From: Muricea muricata
Lineage: Eukaryota > Cnidaria > Anthozoa > Malacalcyonacea > Plexauridae
Direction: 5' to 3'
Length of the DNA stretch: 64,000 nt
NCBI GenBank assembly: GCA_963855995.1
Contig: OY979716.1
Span: 52,952,158 to 53,016,157, forward strand
Shown here: one piece after another, positions 43,489 to 55,062 of the stretch
Numbering within the stretch: the stretch's first letter is position 1
Layout: the number at the start of each line of letters is the position of its first letter
Made by a program: the position numbers and the translations under genes
Notes under the pieces: generated by a model
Databases searched by the model: none
What the model saw: the letters and a program-made list of their open reading frames with translations, nothing else
Told to the model about the DNA's origin: nothing

Positions 43489-45424
43489 TTAAATGTTTTT
43501 TAAAAGAAATTTCTTATAATGTCTGCACGATGAGACCAGTTCGTTTCGTTTGTTCAGAGTAGCCATAGTCGGTTCACATATGATAAAGTATTTCTCCCAC
43601 AAGCACAGGTTACATCTATCTGAAGCTGGGTTATAAGATCTAGCACGTTTAAGTATTTTCCAGTTAATTATATAGTCAATGTTATTGTTCTTTAACTCCC
43701 ACACATACTTGCTTAGCTCAGTGAAATTACGTTTGCTGTAGGAATTAAACGACGCTTTATGGTTCACGTATCTTGTCTTGAAATAATTTTCTGTGAGTCC
43801 AATATATGTTTGGGCAGGCTTGTCGGACGTTTCATTGGTGGTTATGACTGTGGCTTGATATATGATTGATTTAACCTTACACTTGTTCGATAGAGGGCAT
43901 TTAGTTTTCTTTTGGCAATTGCACGCAGTTTCATTGTCAGTTGAAGATGATTTAGATAATTTGGACTTGTTATGTCTGTCAATAGTTTGCTTAATATTTG
44001 GCATACAACTGTAGCTAACCTTTACTGTGTTGCGGTTAAATATCTTGTGCAGGGGGTGTTTGGCAGGGAATTCCTCGTCAATAATTCTTAAAAAGCTTTG
44101 GCCGACGTTTGTTGCCACATTCTTACTAAATGGCGGGTTGTACCACGTAATGTTTCTTTTGCGGTGTCTTGAGTTTTTATTACTCGTTTGAAATGAGGGG
44201 TGCTTGAATGTGAGCTCATGTTTATAGCCACTTTTATCAAGTGCTTGCTGGTACAAAGGAGTAGCCTGTTTAAAAGATTGTTCATCCGACGATATTTCAG
44301 ACAAACATTTATTTATAGATGCTGGTATATTGCGAAGAATGCTGGGTGGATGGTTGGACTTGCTATGGACGTAAAGCGGAATGTTGTTGGGCTTCGAGTA
44401 TGGCTGGTACTTTCCAGTAGTCAGATTTAATATCACATCAAGGAAATTTACAATTTTCTTATTCGCTTCGATCGTTATTTTTAAGCCATATTTGTTGAAA
44501 ATAGCGCATAGATCTTTCTTTATTGATTCTATTTCACGCGCTGTCGCTTTAACAACACCTAAACCATCATCTCGGTACAGACCAAAGGTTTTGCCATATT
44601 TCATCGAAATGTGGTAGAGTAGAAAAGATCCAACCAATTCACATGACTCAGCACCATCAAAACTGCCCATGGTAATATCAAAATTATTAGATGATGACTT
44701 CTTGCCCCAATATTCGCCCGATTTATACAAACATGATTTTTTAGCATGTAGTATAATTTCTCTTTCTTTGTCCGTTATTTGGTCATACTTCGATGCAAAG
44801 TCTAACGCAGCTTTAAGGAGCTCAATTGAGATAGACGGGTAAAAGTCAACGACGTCGAATGCAATAAATGAGTATTGGTGCTTATTCGTTATATCATTAA
44901 ACCAGGAAAATACAGATTTTGTATTTTTCCATTGATTTATACCAGTCGCATCGATCACTTTCTTATTAACTCTATCCAGGATCTTTTTGCTGATCTTTCC
45001 AATTTCAGATTTTGAAGGATTAATAAGACGGCAGCTGGGGTTGTTTTGAAAATTAGGTTTGTGATCTTTCAGTGTGATAAAAGCTTCTCTTTCTGCTATG
45101 GTATTTATTCTATCTGTGAGATTTAATTTTTCTGCAATGCACTTGGCTTGATTTTAAATATTAAGGACGTCTTCCGGAGGTATTTTCTTGTATGTTTTGG
45201 TTACATTTTTGTCCAAAAGTTTGGTGTAAGAATGCAGGTCCATTTTATAAAAGTTAGTGGTTTTGTCCGCGGGTACAAAAAGATCTTCTGATTTATTGAT
45301 AATATTCATATCAGTAGCTAACTTCTTCTGGAATTTACATTTCTGCTTTCTAAACTTGATGTTTTGAATCAAATCTACCATTCTATTTTCAAAGTTGATA
45401 AGTTCAGGAACTTGTGGTGGACTC
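43489..45424 (-). pseudogene. Penelope reverse transcriptase and GIY-YIG endonuclease, one stop
   Basis: The frame opens [14 protein letters not shown] and continues through [11 protein letters not shown] to an in-frame TAA at 45154-45156. It then runs unbroken from [12 protein letters not shown] and [15 protein letters not shown] to the end. RT motifs are [12 protein letters not shown] (first Asp), [16 protein letters not shown] and YRDDGLGV (catalytic DD). The C-terminal part has the [11 protein letters not shown] Cys knuckle, [21 protein letters not shown] (GIY-YIG core with Arg), then SKYVWELK and the CNLCLWEK region. The enzyme would nick DNA through GIY-YIG and prime reverse transcription. 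Only one stop lies in about 640 codons, so decay is recent. Confidence 0.92.
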
Positions 45425-45427
45425 TGT

Positions 45428-46098
45428 ATTTTTATATATATATATATGTATATATATGTATATATATGTATATATATGTATATATATGTATATATATGTA
45501 TATATATGTATATATATGTATATATATGTATATATATGTATGTATGTATATGTATGTATATGTATGTATATGTATGTATATGTATGTATATGTATGTATA
45601 TGTATGTATATGTATGTATATGTATGTATATGTATGTATATGTATGTATATGTATGTATATGTATGTATATGTATGTATGTATATGTATGTATGTATATG
45701 TATGTATGTATATGTATGTATGTATATGTATGTATGTATATGTATGTATATGTATGTATATGTATGTATATGTATGTATATGTATGTATATGTATGTATG
45801 TGTATGTATGTGTATGTATGTGTATGTATGTGTATATATGTGTATATATGTGTATATATGTATATATATGTATATGTATGTATATGTATGTATATGTATG
45901 TATATGTATGTATATGTATGTATATGTATATATATGTATATATATGTATATATATGTATATATATGTATATATATGTATATATGTGTATATATGTGTATA
46001 TATGTGTATATATGTGTATATATGTGTATATATGTATATATATGTATATATGTATATATGTATATATGTATATATATATATATATATATGTATATAGA
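45428..46098. repeat. 670-bp TATA/TATG/TGTA microsatellite
   Basis: Arrays of atgtatat, gtatgtat and tgtatata units run almost continuously, alternating purine and pyrimidine throughout. Block-wise shifts of unit type indicate serial expansions. It borders the 5' end of the Penelope frame exactly. Confidence 0.97.
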
Positions 46099-46340
46099 TA
46101 CTGTAATTTAAGTATAGTTTTGTGCATGTGAAAAGCCATTTCGAGATTAGTTCTAAACCAACGCTAACCAATCAGAAACGTGAAACAATTATTTCACACG
46201 TTCGAAAGACGTTTCGTCCAATCAGGGCTGTCGAGCGTTTACGTGCGAGCAAACTCGCTCACGGCCTGCAACCCGGCCATGTTTGCGTTAGGAGTTTTTG
46301 AGTTAATCATGCTTGCCTTTTTCTTAAAATGATTTTTTGC

Positions 46341-48048
46341 CATGTCCAATGTTGAAAGGAGGTTCGAAACGCTCGAGAAACCTATTCAAGATTACATTCT
46401 GGAGCTGGAAAACAGAAATACCCATGCCAAAAAAAAAACAGAGATGTAAAGTTAGTCATTGACTTTTTGAGACAAAACAACGAGCAACGAAATTCAGAAG
46501 AATTGCCGCCTGAAGAATTAAATGGTTATCTCTCTGAATTCATCTACAGTGTAAAAAGAAAGGAGGGTGGGGATTATGAACCTTTCAGCCTTCGAGGCTT
46601 TATATCAAGCTTTCATCGACATTTAAAGGAGCGTAAATATTCCGCGAATATTATCAAAAACATCGCATTTGAACAAACACGAAAATCTCTCCAAGCTCGA
46701 TGAACAAATTAAATGCTGCTCAAGCCTTAACTGACAACGAGATAAACATTCTGTACGAACAGAATCAGCTCGGAATTTCAAATGCTGAGGCGCTTCTGAA
46801 CACATTATGGTTGTTTAATTCACTGCACTTTGGTCTACGAGGCTGTGACGAGCACTGACAAATGTGTCGGGGAGATATTAAACTATTGTTGGCAGCAGAC
46901 GGGACAGAGTATCTGGAATATTCAGAGCGTCTAACAAAAACGAGAACAGGCGCAGAACCTTGCAACATAAGACCTGTAAAGCCAAAAGCATTCGCATTAC
47001 CGAACAGCTCACGCGACAGAGATCCAGTTGTAGTTTACAAAACGTATTGCAAGAAGAGACCAGAATCCATGAATAAATCTGAAGCCCTATGGGAGTAAAC
47101 AAACTCAATGGTTTGATGAAGAACATGGCAATAAAAGCAGGGCTCGATTGTCAGCGACTTACTAATCATAGTGCTCCCAAGAAATTGCCCGTGGGGGGGG
47201 CATTGTACATAAGGGACCCTTTGGTTATAACCGAAGGGACCAGAAAATTGTGGGATATGCTGACATAGTTTCTATATTTATTATTGAATGAAAAATATTT
47301 TTAAAATGTTGCGATCAGTTGCAATGCGCCTGCGTTATGAACTGATTGATGTGGATGTACTTCGTTTCACACAGATATAAAGTAGACCACTGACCTGAAT
47401 AAACTGTATTATTCGGTTATTATTAATTTACATGGTAAGAAATTTAACTGTCCCCACCCACCGCCAAGAGCAGTACATACATTTTTATTTCATGCTACTT
47501 GCTAAAGTAACAACATGACAACTTAGTGGGGGGGGGGGCAAAATCCATCAGTGGGGGGGCCAAAGGAGGGGGTGGGGGGTCCTTGGCCCCCCCACGTATA
47601 TAGTTAAAAAAGGCCCTGCGCAAGAGAATGATCCAAAAACTAAATGACAACGACGTTCCTCCTACTCATATCATGCAGCTATCGGGTCATAAAAAACATT
47701 CAAAGTATTAACAACGACAGCCACGTTTCTGAACAACAGCAGAAAACCATGTCCAGAATTTTGAGTGACTCTACGCCCTCGACTAAACCTGCTGTTTTGG
47801 AGTGCACGAGTCAAAACAAACGAGTCCTAGCTCAAGGTGAAACGATGTCGTGCAGCAGCTATCATTCAGTCTCAGGATTACCAGCATCAAGTAATCCAAC
47901 ATCTTCAGCTACAGGCCTCTTCCGTAGAGCTGTGATTAACGGAGGTCATTTCAATATTAATATTAATACAGTCAACAAGTCTCCCACAACAGTAGGGATC
48001 TTACGATGCCACAACGCCAACGGCGACGGCAACCTCAATCTACGCTGA
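46341..48048 (+). pseudogene. Crypton-type tyrosine recombinase (ZMYM2/KIAA1958-like), broken
   Basis: Starts MSNVERRFETLEK at 46341. A run of nine A near 46430 shifts frame into VIDFLRQNNEQRNSEELPP, then SSLRGFISS-like and IAFEQTRKSLQ (46467-46703). Further frames give ALTDNEINILYE, LLNTLWLFNSLHFGLRGCDEH (catalytic Arg in FGLRGC), TKTRTGAEPCNIRPVKPK, VNKLNGLMKNMAIKAGL and LTNHSA where H-x-x-R should lie. An insert then splits the frame. It resumes as MIQKLND..PPTHIMQLSGH, SINNDSHVSEQQQ and RILSDS. This is the DUF3504/Crypton recombinase from which ZMYM2, KIAA1958 and QRICH1 derive. It ends where the Harbinger element begins. Confidence 0.85.
47184..47621. mobile_element. Insertion inside the Crypton recombinase
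   Basis: The expected NHSARKRMIQK reading is split. The left part ends agtgctcccaag and the right part resumes cgcaagagaatgatcc, sharing an imperfect caag-ending flank. The insert has long G runs near both ends (near 47195-47203 and 47520-47590), and its right terminus read backwards starts cagggcc, a hAT-like end. The left end is unclear. Confidence 0.5.
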
Positions 48049-48574
48049 AGGGACTGGAACGAGGCGTTGCCGTCGCCGTTCACGTTGTAGTTAATTTTCC
48101 TTACGATAGGGTGACGTTTACAAAAAAATATGCGGGAAATCTTTTTTAAGATTAAAAAACAGTTTTTCGTTAAGTAGCGTTCAATTTTGTATATTTTTCA
48201 TGATGCCAAACATCAGAGACGCTCTGTTACTTTCTCATGCTGATGGTTTTCTTGATGTGGACGACTGCATGTTGCTATATGAAATATATAAACCAAAAAC
48301 CCGAATATGTGTTACAGAAAGTACGACCAGTTTTGCATTGACAAATTTTCTGACGATGAGTGCAAAAACAATTTTCGATTTTACTGCAACGATATATACC
48401 ACCTACACGAAGTCATGCAGCTACCTCTAAGGTCACTTGTAATAATAGTGACCTTAAGCAAACGACGATATCGCGATGACGACGACGTTAGATGACGCAG
48501 ATGGGACTGGCACTACGTCGTACGTCATCGATGCTAAGTTTGTTTAAGTAAGTGCGAGACGACGACGAAAAATC

Positions 48575-49760
48575 TTGATATGTAAAAAGGCGCGATTTTC
48601 AAATTGTTTGAAATATAAACAGCGGAACATGTACTTTAAGAAAATCCGAGAGCTCGCTACATTGTGTTTTGGCTTGGGTTATATATCGGCAAATGAATTT
48701 GCTGTTTTACTTGATGAATACGAATCCTGTAATCCAGATTTTCCACATGACGAGTATATGCCTTTTGACCTCGATGATATGGACGAAATTGAATGCTTAG
48801 CGGAATTTCGATTTGAAAAACAGCATATTCCACTTCTTGCAGAAGCATTGAGAATCCCACCTTACTTCATTTTGGAGCAAAGAAGCCGAGTGACAGGCAT
48901 AGAAGGGTTGTGTATTTTTCTAAAGAGAGTGGCATATCCATGATGTCGTTACATTGACATGATCCATCGATTTGCTCGTCCAGTCCCAGTGTTGAGTATG
49001 GTCACAAACAAGGTCTTAAATCACCTTTACCAAATTCGTGGCCATCGTCTCACACAGTGGAATGACACTATTCTACACCCCCAAGCACTTGAGCAGTATG
49101 CTGAAGCAATTCATGATAAAGGTGCACCATTGCAAAATTGCTTTGGTTTCATTGATGGAACTGTCAGACCTATTTCTCGCCCAAGAGATAATCAACGTAG
49201 AGTTTACAATGGACACAAATGTGTGCATGCTCTTCAGTTCCAATCAGTTATGATTCCAGATGGTCTTATCGCCAAAATGTATGGGCCAGTAGGTTAGTGT
49301 AAAGTCTTCTGAATTAAAATGCACTTGCACTATTGAAATTACCTATTGCTGTAAATAAGAAATTCAATTTAGGTATGCACTTTTTCTTTTATGTTTCTAC
49401 AGAAGGCAAAAGGCACACTCAATGAATAACCAACCAATGTGTCTCTATGGGGACCAAGCCTACCCACTTAGGGTTCATCTTCAAACACCTTATCAAATTG
49501 CACCACTAACCCAACAGATGAGGCAATTTAACAGTTTGATGAGTTCCACAAGAGTCTCAGTTGAATGGTTGTTTGGAGATATCATAAATTATTACAAATT
49601 TGTTGACTTCAAAAAGAACTTAAAGATTGGCCTTAGCAGTGTAGGCAAAATGTATCTTATATGTGCACTACTGCAAAATGCCCACACTTGTTTGTATGGA
49701 AATCAAACATCAACTTTTTTTCAACTTGAGCCACCAACACTTCAACAATACTTTGAATGA
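48575..49760 (+). pseudogene. Harbinger DDE transposase
   Basis: Exon 1 (start ATG 48575 or 48629) runs MYFKKIRELATLC through LCIFLKRVAYP, then an in-frame TGA at 48941-48943. It continues directly CRYIDMIHRFARPVPVLSMV, HRLTQWND, CFGFIDGTVRPISRP (first Asp), YNGHKCVHALQFQS and MYGPVG before a GT donor near 49293. After an AG near 49402 the second exon gives EGKRH, then loses about 20 residues and shifts frame. It resumes MNNQPMCLYGDQAYPLRVH (second Asp) and STRVSVEWLFGDI (Glu), ending at 49760. This is DDE_Tnp_4 with all three acidic residues. One stop and one internal deletion make it inactive. Confidence 0.88.
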
Positions 49761-50199
49761 AAGCCAATATGAACATTAAATGTTTCCATGTTAAATAACG
49801 ATGTACAAAACTTCAAAAATTTACACAATAACGTCCAGCAAAAACCAAGTGAGTCATGGGGAATGTTCTTAGAGTTATTTTTCAGCTACAATGTCAGTAG
49901 TGGGTAAAAACGATTTTCTTCATTAATCTTGACATTTAACAATCCTACCAGTAAAAAGAAATTTTAGGAATTAAGTAATAAGCTAAGCAAGTAACAATTC
50001 AAGCAAGTAACAATGACATTAAGCAAGTAACAATGCATACCATTCCCATGTTTAGAAACCTTATGGTTATTTCTGGACATTGATAACCTTATAATAATTA
50101 ATGTCAATTAAATATAAAGATCAAAGAAAATACCCAAAATGAAAGTTTCTACAGTTTATACCAACAGGTCACCTTACTGTGTTTTTCTTGATATTTGTT

Positions 50200-51631
50200 G
50201 CAAACATGTCAATATTTGTTGTTGCTGTGCACCAATAACATATTCTGCTGCTGTTGTTGTTCTTCTTGTTGTCGGGCATGGTCTTGTTGCTGTTGCATTA
50301 ACAACTGCACAAGGGTTGCTTGGAATTGCTGTTGCTGTTCCACATGCCAATTGGAGGCTTCCTCTGCATGCTTCTTTGCTTCCATTTCAGCTTTTCTTAA
50401 CTCATATTCCTGCTGGGTTCTTTCCTTTAGAAATTCCACAGCCTCATTCCCACTTCTTGTGGGTGGGTGGGTGGGTGGGTGGGTGGGTGGGTGGGTGGGT
50501 GGGTGGGTGGGTGGGTGGGTGGGTGGGTGGGTGGGTGGGTGGGTGGGTGGGTGGGTGGGTGGGTGGGTGGGTGGGTGGGTGGGTGGGTGGATGGGTGGGT
50601 GGGTGGGTGGGTGGGTGGGTATGTCTTGATTCTTCGGTGACATTTTTGAAGAACAGTGGACCTAGGTATTTCAGTATATAGCATGAATAACCTAATATTT
50701 CAAACATGTTTATAAAAAACATCAACACACATACACTTTACAAAGATAAGATTTGTAAACATCTAGTTGTATCAATTACTACCTACTTTTCTATGTTTTT
50801 TTCTTTGTTGGGTGTGTGTTGATGTTTTTACAATCACCCATTTACCCATGAAAACTTACATGACTTTTTAAGTTTACATGTAGACAAGTTGAGGGAAAAC
50901 AGAGCCAGCTAATTATTAGTAACCCCACCTATTCTACTTAGAGCACAGTTTACCTGAATGACAGTTGCTGCATTTTTCCAAACTTTTTGTAAAAGGCCAA
51001 TGTTCACCATCCGATTTCCACTTGGTATATTCTGGTTTGCAAAAAGTGCTGCCTAAAAACCATCAGAATTGTATTAGACTTGGTGTGACTTAGATTTCAA
51101 CCTCTAAAAAAAAATTTATGAAACAAACCAACTAGTTATGTTGTCTTTATTGTACTGTACCTCGTTGCTCCTAGTTTGGCGTTTTGTAGGTGGCTCGTTG
51201 ACTTCATTCTCATCGCACTCGTCAAACACAAGTTTTCGTCTCGCCCCTAGACTCGTCCAATCTTTGCCGGTTTCTTTACTAAAGCATCCGTTTGAGTCAC
51301 GTTTTTTGTGGCGGTTTGGTATTGGGGTTGTAACTCCGCTTGTATCATCGACAAGACAGACGTTTTCTTTATCATTTGAGTTTTAATTGTTGCCAGAAGT
51401 ATTTGAATACACAGCTCCAAAGACTGCAAATATGTGCGGGTATTTATAGCGATGCGGTCGTCGTGGATACAGGGCGATAATACGGCTTGAACTTGAAATA
51501 TTTTCAACTTTTCCTTGAGCAACGTTACTCCATACAACAGCTTTCGGTTTTAAAATTCTTTCTAATCCTCTGAACATTATATTTATAGCGCATTTACTGA
51601 AACAAAACTTTTTACAAAGAAGAAACGACAT
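50200..51631 (-). pseudogene. Harbinger second protein (Myb/SANT-like), Gln-rich
   Basis: The minus-strand segment near 51537-51130 reads as Thr/Lys-rich exons (RHKKRDSNGCFSKETGKDW, then RRKLVFDECDENEVNEPP and KRQTR). After a (GGGT)n microsatellite comes EAVEFLKERTQQEYELRKAE and a coiled, Gln-rich tail (QQQQDHARQQEEQQQQQ). Position and composition match the Myb-like DNA-binding partner that Harbinger elements encode opposite the transposase. I could not read a clear three-helix Myb domain, so the family call rests mainly on context. The microsatellite would disrupt it if exonic. Confidence 0.5.
50457..50621 (+). repeat. (GGGT)n microsatellite, about 41 units
   Basis: An uninterrupted gggt array with one atgggt variant near 50590. 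The G-rich plus strand could form tandem G-quadruplexes. It lies inside the Harbinger element, in or next to its minus-strand gene; frames through it (HPPT repeats) are artefacts. Confidence 0.97.
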
Positions 51632-52073
51632 GTTTGTTCAAATTTAAAGTCCCGAGAGGGTCCCACGAAATTTAAAGCTCCCGCCATATATACGAAGAAC
51701 GTAACTCTCGGGGAAAAAACCCTATGGGGCCACCTTAAGCCATAAATAGCAATAACAACACGAAGGTAAGTCAACTATAATCTTACTGGCATAACATTAA
51801 GCCAAGGATAGCAAACTTACCTTGCCATTTCACATTTGTTTGATTGTAGCACTAGTTTTCTCAACCGTTCTGACAGGGACGCCAAAGTTGTTGTTTTCAC
51901 GTCGGTTCCGTATTTCCAAAACGTCTGAAAAGCATACTATTGCTGCATGCGCATGCTCAGTTAAAAAAAGGATCAAATTCCGGTGCCGTCGCCGTTCTCG
52001 CATCGTAAGGTCCCTAATTTGATATCTTTCGGATTCGTCGCAGCGTTTTCGAAGATTGACTCGTCGAGTTGCA

Positions 52074-52190
52074 CTTCGTGGCGTCGTGTAGCTCTTCGAG
52101 CCATCGTGTAGCTCTTCGACGCGTCGTGTAGCTCTTCGACGCGTTGTGTAACTCTTCGAGCCGTCGTGTAGCTCTTCGTGCCGTCGTGCG
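52074..52190. repeat. About 20-bp minisatellite, five copies
   Basis: Units of the type cgtcgtgtagctcttcgacg repeat about five times with small changes, just beyond the right end of the Harbinger element. On the minus strand it would read as a repeated EELHDGSKSYT-type peptide; there is no sign of a real gene. Confidence 0.85.
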
Positions 52191-52239
52191 CTAGCTGTAT
52201 TTCCCGCCAAAATTCCACAAAAACAAAACATATGATCAA

Positions 52240-53195
52240 TAGCAGAATGGACGAAGTAAAACGGTGGCAGATTTACTAGATAAGATTTTCAACTCAGTAG
52301 ATACAACATCACACTTTACACGTGGTAAGCTTTGTTAGCAAATTAACTCATTTTCATACTGTCAGTTTAAATGTTACCATTAGCAGTATATATGTCAATA
52401 TTGACCCAGTGTTTCTCAATTTTAACTAGGGCCGTAAGTTTTGAAATAAATATATTTCTATATTATTTCGATAGCACTTCAATTTTTCCCTTTGTAGCAC
52501 TGAATTACTAATAAATTTTAAACATTTCAGTTAGGCATGAAATTCTGGATAATCGTTAATTTTAGCTAATTCTCAAACATAACATCAAATATTTATCAGT
52601 TTACTCAGTTATATACCTGCAACAAGAGGTATTCGAGAAAAAAATCCCTTGGGAAGTTGCCAACCTTTTAGTATATTATGATGACAGCAAGTGCAGCCCC
52701 TTATCGGGCTACCTGTGATATAATGCATTATCCCGGGCAAAAGAACAAGAATGCATTTTTGTAAGCCCTTGTTTCCGCCATCTTGAATTTATGCAAGCAA
52801 TGATAGACTGGGCACGAGCGGGATAGTCGAAATGTCGGATATCCTGTCGGGGGTAGTATATTTCAAAGTCGAATATCATGCCTCGGATAAAACTTAGGGT
52901 ATATAAAGTTCATTTGGCTTGCCAAAAAAATTTCAAGATATGTAACACCCAATGTGACCTTTTGATTGGACAAACTGTGAGGTATAATATCACAGTAAAT
53001 ATCACAGTGGGTATATAGTAAGTCTCCCCTGTGATATTTCTGTTATAATTATCCAGAATTTTATGCACAAATTTGTAATTCTTGCACTTTTTAAAAGTTT
53101 AACGAGCTACATCAATAGTACAAGCATTGATTGACTTCGCCAAATAAGCAAATACTATTACCAAAAACTTTAAAATATGTTAATATACATGTATG
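52240..53195. other. Upstream region of the integrase gene
   Basis: AT-rich, no gene. The word atatcacag/ctgtgatat recurs in both orientations near 52709, 52987, 53001 and 53030, making several short inverted repeats. Confidence 0.5.
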
Positions 53196-53204
53196 TAGCA
53201 GCTA

Positions 53205-55062
53205 GGAATGGACATTTATTCTCAACATTATGTAGGAAAACAAGATAATAATATATGTCCAGATGTTGTGTTAATGTCTCTTACTGAAATAGAAGAACAT
53301 GCTCTAGATCCAGTTGCTGAGCTCAAGGAATGTTTGTCCTTCAGTATTGAAAATGTTTTAGCCCGTTTGAATGAGAGGATGCATGAAGATGTGGATGGAA
53401 TAGATTATCTTTCTGTTCAGTTGGCTAGAATTGAAAATCTTGTGGAAAGGGCTTCTGATTTGTATGATACCTCCGGTGGTATTGTCCACTCTTTAAGGTT
53501 GGCCAAAGAGAAATTAAAGTCTAGGTGGAGTAAATAATCAGACCCAGTCAGTGTTTGTATTTAGCGGTTGTCGAGGAAGGCCCTCTGTTTATATTCCAAA
53601 AGATTTACTACAGCTTTATGTGAATTATAAGTTTACTTTGAAAAAAATTGGAGAAATATTTGGTGTGTCAAGAAAAACTATTCGACGATGCATTTCTGAA
53701 TTTGGTCTGGAGTTACGTAGTTATGCAGAGCTGTCAAATGACATCATCAATTGGATGAGCAGATGTAAGTAGTTCACAATTACCAAGTGGCGGGAATGTA
53801 CACTAAGTATACTTTATCCTGTTCACTGTGTATCGACTGATGATTTTAATAATATGCTTTACTTCTTTGTAGCTAATATAAAATTGTACCACCAGCAACT
53901 TACTAGTGTAGTAGTTATCTTTAAAGCTGTATTTTAGCTATAGAGATTCATACACCTAATTTTCCTTGAATCAGACTAGTGTTGTACATTATCATAAACT
54001 AGATGAATTTTCGCTTTTCTTTGGTGTTCTCCAAGAGAAGATCATGGGATGTCAAACTGCTTCAGGGTATAACAATGTCACAAGACAAAGAAATTGTATT
54101 AAAGTTATAGTATATAATATTTATTATCTTTTCAGCACGGATTTTTTAAAGATGTTTCCAAACGGTGGATATCGAAGAATGCGTGGTTTCTTGCAAGCGA
54201 GATGGTTAGAGGTACAGTGGGGCCGGATTGAAGATAGTATGAAGCGTGTTTGTCCGGAGGGAGTACTGATGCGGTGCTTGCAATTAACTGTTCTTGAAAG
54301 GAGAATTTATAAAGTTAGATCACCATTATTACTTTGGCATATAGACGGCAATCACAAGTTGATAAGGTGGAGTTCTAGTTGTTTTTGTTTTCATTATTGC
54401 ATAGTAGTTTATAGATTTTTGGCTTATTTTTAACTAATTTTAATTGTATCTCACCTAGTTTTCATTCACACTCTTAAAATTCCATTCAGAGAGTATGTTT
54501 TCCTCTTAAGTAAGCCAGTTTGTAAGCAAATTTCATTTTTTATAGCTTGTAAAGTATGCCTTTTGTAAATTGTAGGTGGGGTTTTGTAACCCATGGTGGC
54601 ATTGATGGGTACTCGCGGCAGATCACCTTTCTAAAATGTAGTTGCAATAATCGAGCTCAGACTGTACTACAATTGTTCATTGGTGCGGTTGGTGTTTTTG
54701 GACTGCCTTCCAGAGTACGTGGAGATAAAGGAGTTGAGGACATTGATGTGGCTTGGTACATGTTTACCCACCCCCTCCGTGGTCCTGATAGACGAAACTT
54801 CATTGCAGGCAAGAGCTGCCATAACCAACGTATCGAAAGGCTGTGGAGGGACGTATTTAGTGGTTGCGCACATATATTTCACAGCCTTTTTCATTACATG
54901 GAGAATGAAGGTATACTAGACATAGGAAATGATGTGCATTTTTGTGCATTAAGATATGTGTTTAAGGCAAGGATCAACGACAGTTTAAAGGCGTTTGCAG
55001 AAGGTTGGAATCAGCATCCAATGTCAAGTGAAAGCAAGATGTCACCAGCTCAGCTGTGGGTC
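53205..55062 (+). CDS. IS3-like integrase-core transposase gene
   Basis: Exon A (ATG 53208 to about 53535) is helical and acidic. Exon B (about 53550-53764) begins GCRGRPSVYIPKDLLQLYV and has a helix-turn-helix (LKKIGEIFGVSRKTIRRCI). Exon C (about 54136-54367) reads FPNGGYRRMRGFLQAR, then ILLWHIDGNHKLI-type sequence ending LLLWHIDGNHKLIR (first Asp). Exon D (about 54576-55062) reads WGFVTHGGIDGYSRQITFLK, GLPSRVRGDKGVED (second Asp) and HNQRIERLWRDVF (Glu), then NQHPMSSESKMSPAQLW. The D,D,E integrase fold with a resolvase-like HTH fits the IS3EU or Ginger-like families common in fish and cnidarians. No stop lies within the exons, but the C-terminus runs into Penelope sequence at about 55063, so this copy has lost its end. 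Confidence 0.75.

Larger units (their letters stand above)
43160..45424 (-). mobile_element. Penelope-like element with GIY-YIG endonuclease
   Basis: Minus-strand element. The coding frame runs 45424-43489, followed by a 3' region with a hammerhead ribozyme (43234-43295) and a terminal hairpin-like gagtgctca...gagcat block near 43170-43200. The latter is shared with the second Penelope cluster (near 56430). The 5' end stops at a 670-bp microsatellite, so the upstream part is missing or was replaced. The 3' end abuts another long microsatellite. Confidence 0.9.
47997..52014 (+). mobile_element. PIF/Harbinger element
   Basis: The left end GGGATCTTACGATGC and the right end (reverse complement) GGGACCTTACGATGC form inverted repeats that continue with aacggcgacggca on both sides. 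The left side has an extra aacgcc repeat. Flanks are gta at left and taa at right, so a 3-bp TNA duplication is suggested but not exact. Inside lie a DDE transposase on the plus strand and a Gln-rich Myb/SANT-like partner gene on the minus strand, the usual two-gene Harbinger plan. It interrupts the end of the Crypton gene. Confidence 0.8.

Noticed and set aside
45364-46171. Frames of 227-255 codons with YICIYMYI-type repeats
   Set aside because: Products of the TATG/TATA array, open in five frames; not coding.
50139-50728. GGWV and HPPT repeat proteins
   Set aside because: Created by the GGGT microsatellite; only the flanking Gln-rich minus-strand part looks like protein.
52074-52190. CRISPR-like spaced repeats
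   Set aside because: Units are directly adjacent without unique spacers, and the genome is animal.
51830-52239. Minus-strand repeat protein (EELHDGSKSYT units)
   Set aside because: Translation of a 20-bp minisatellite; no conserved domain, start context or neighbour supports a gene.
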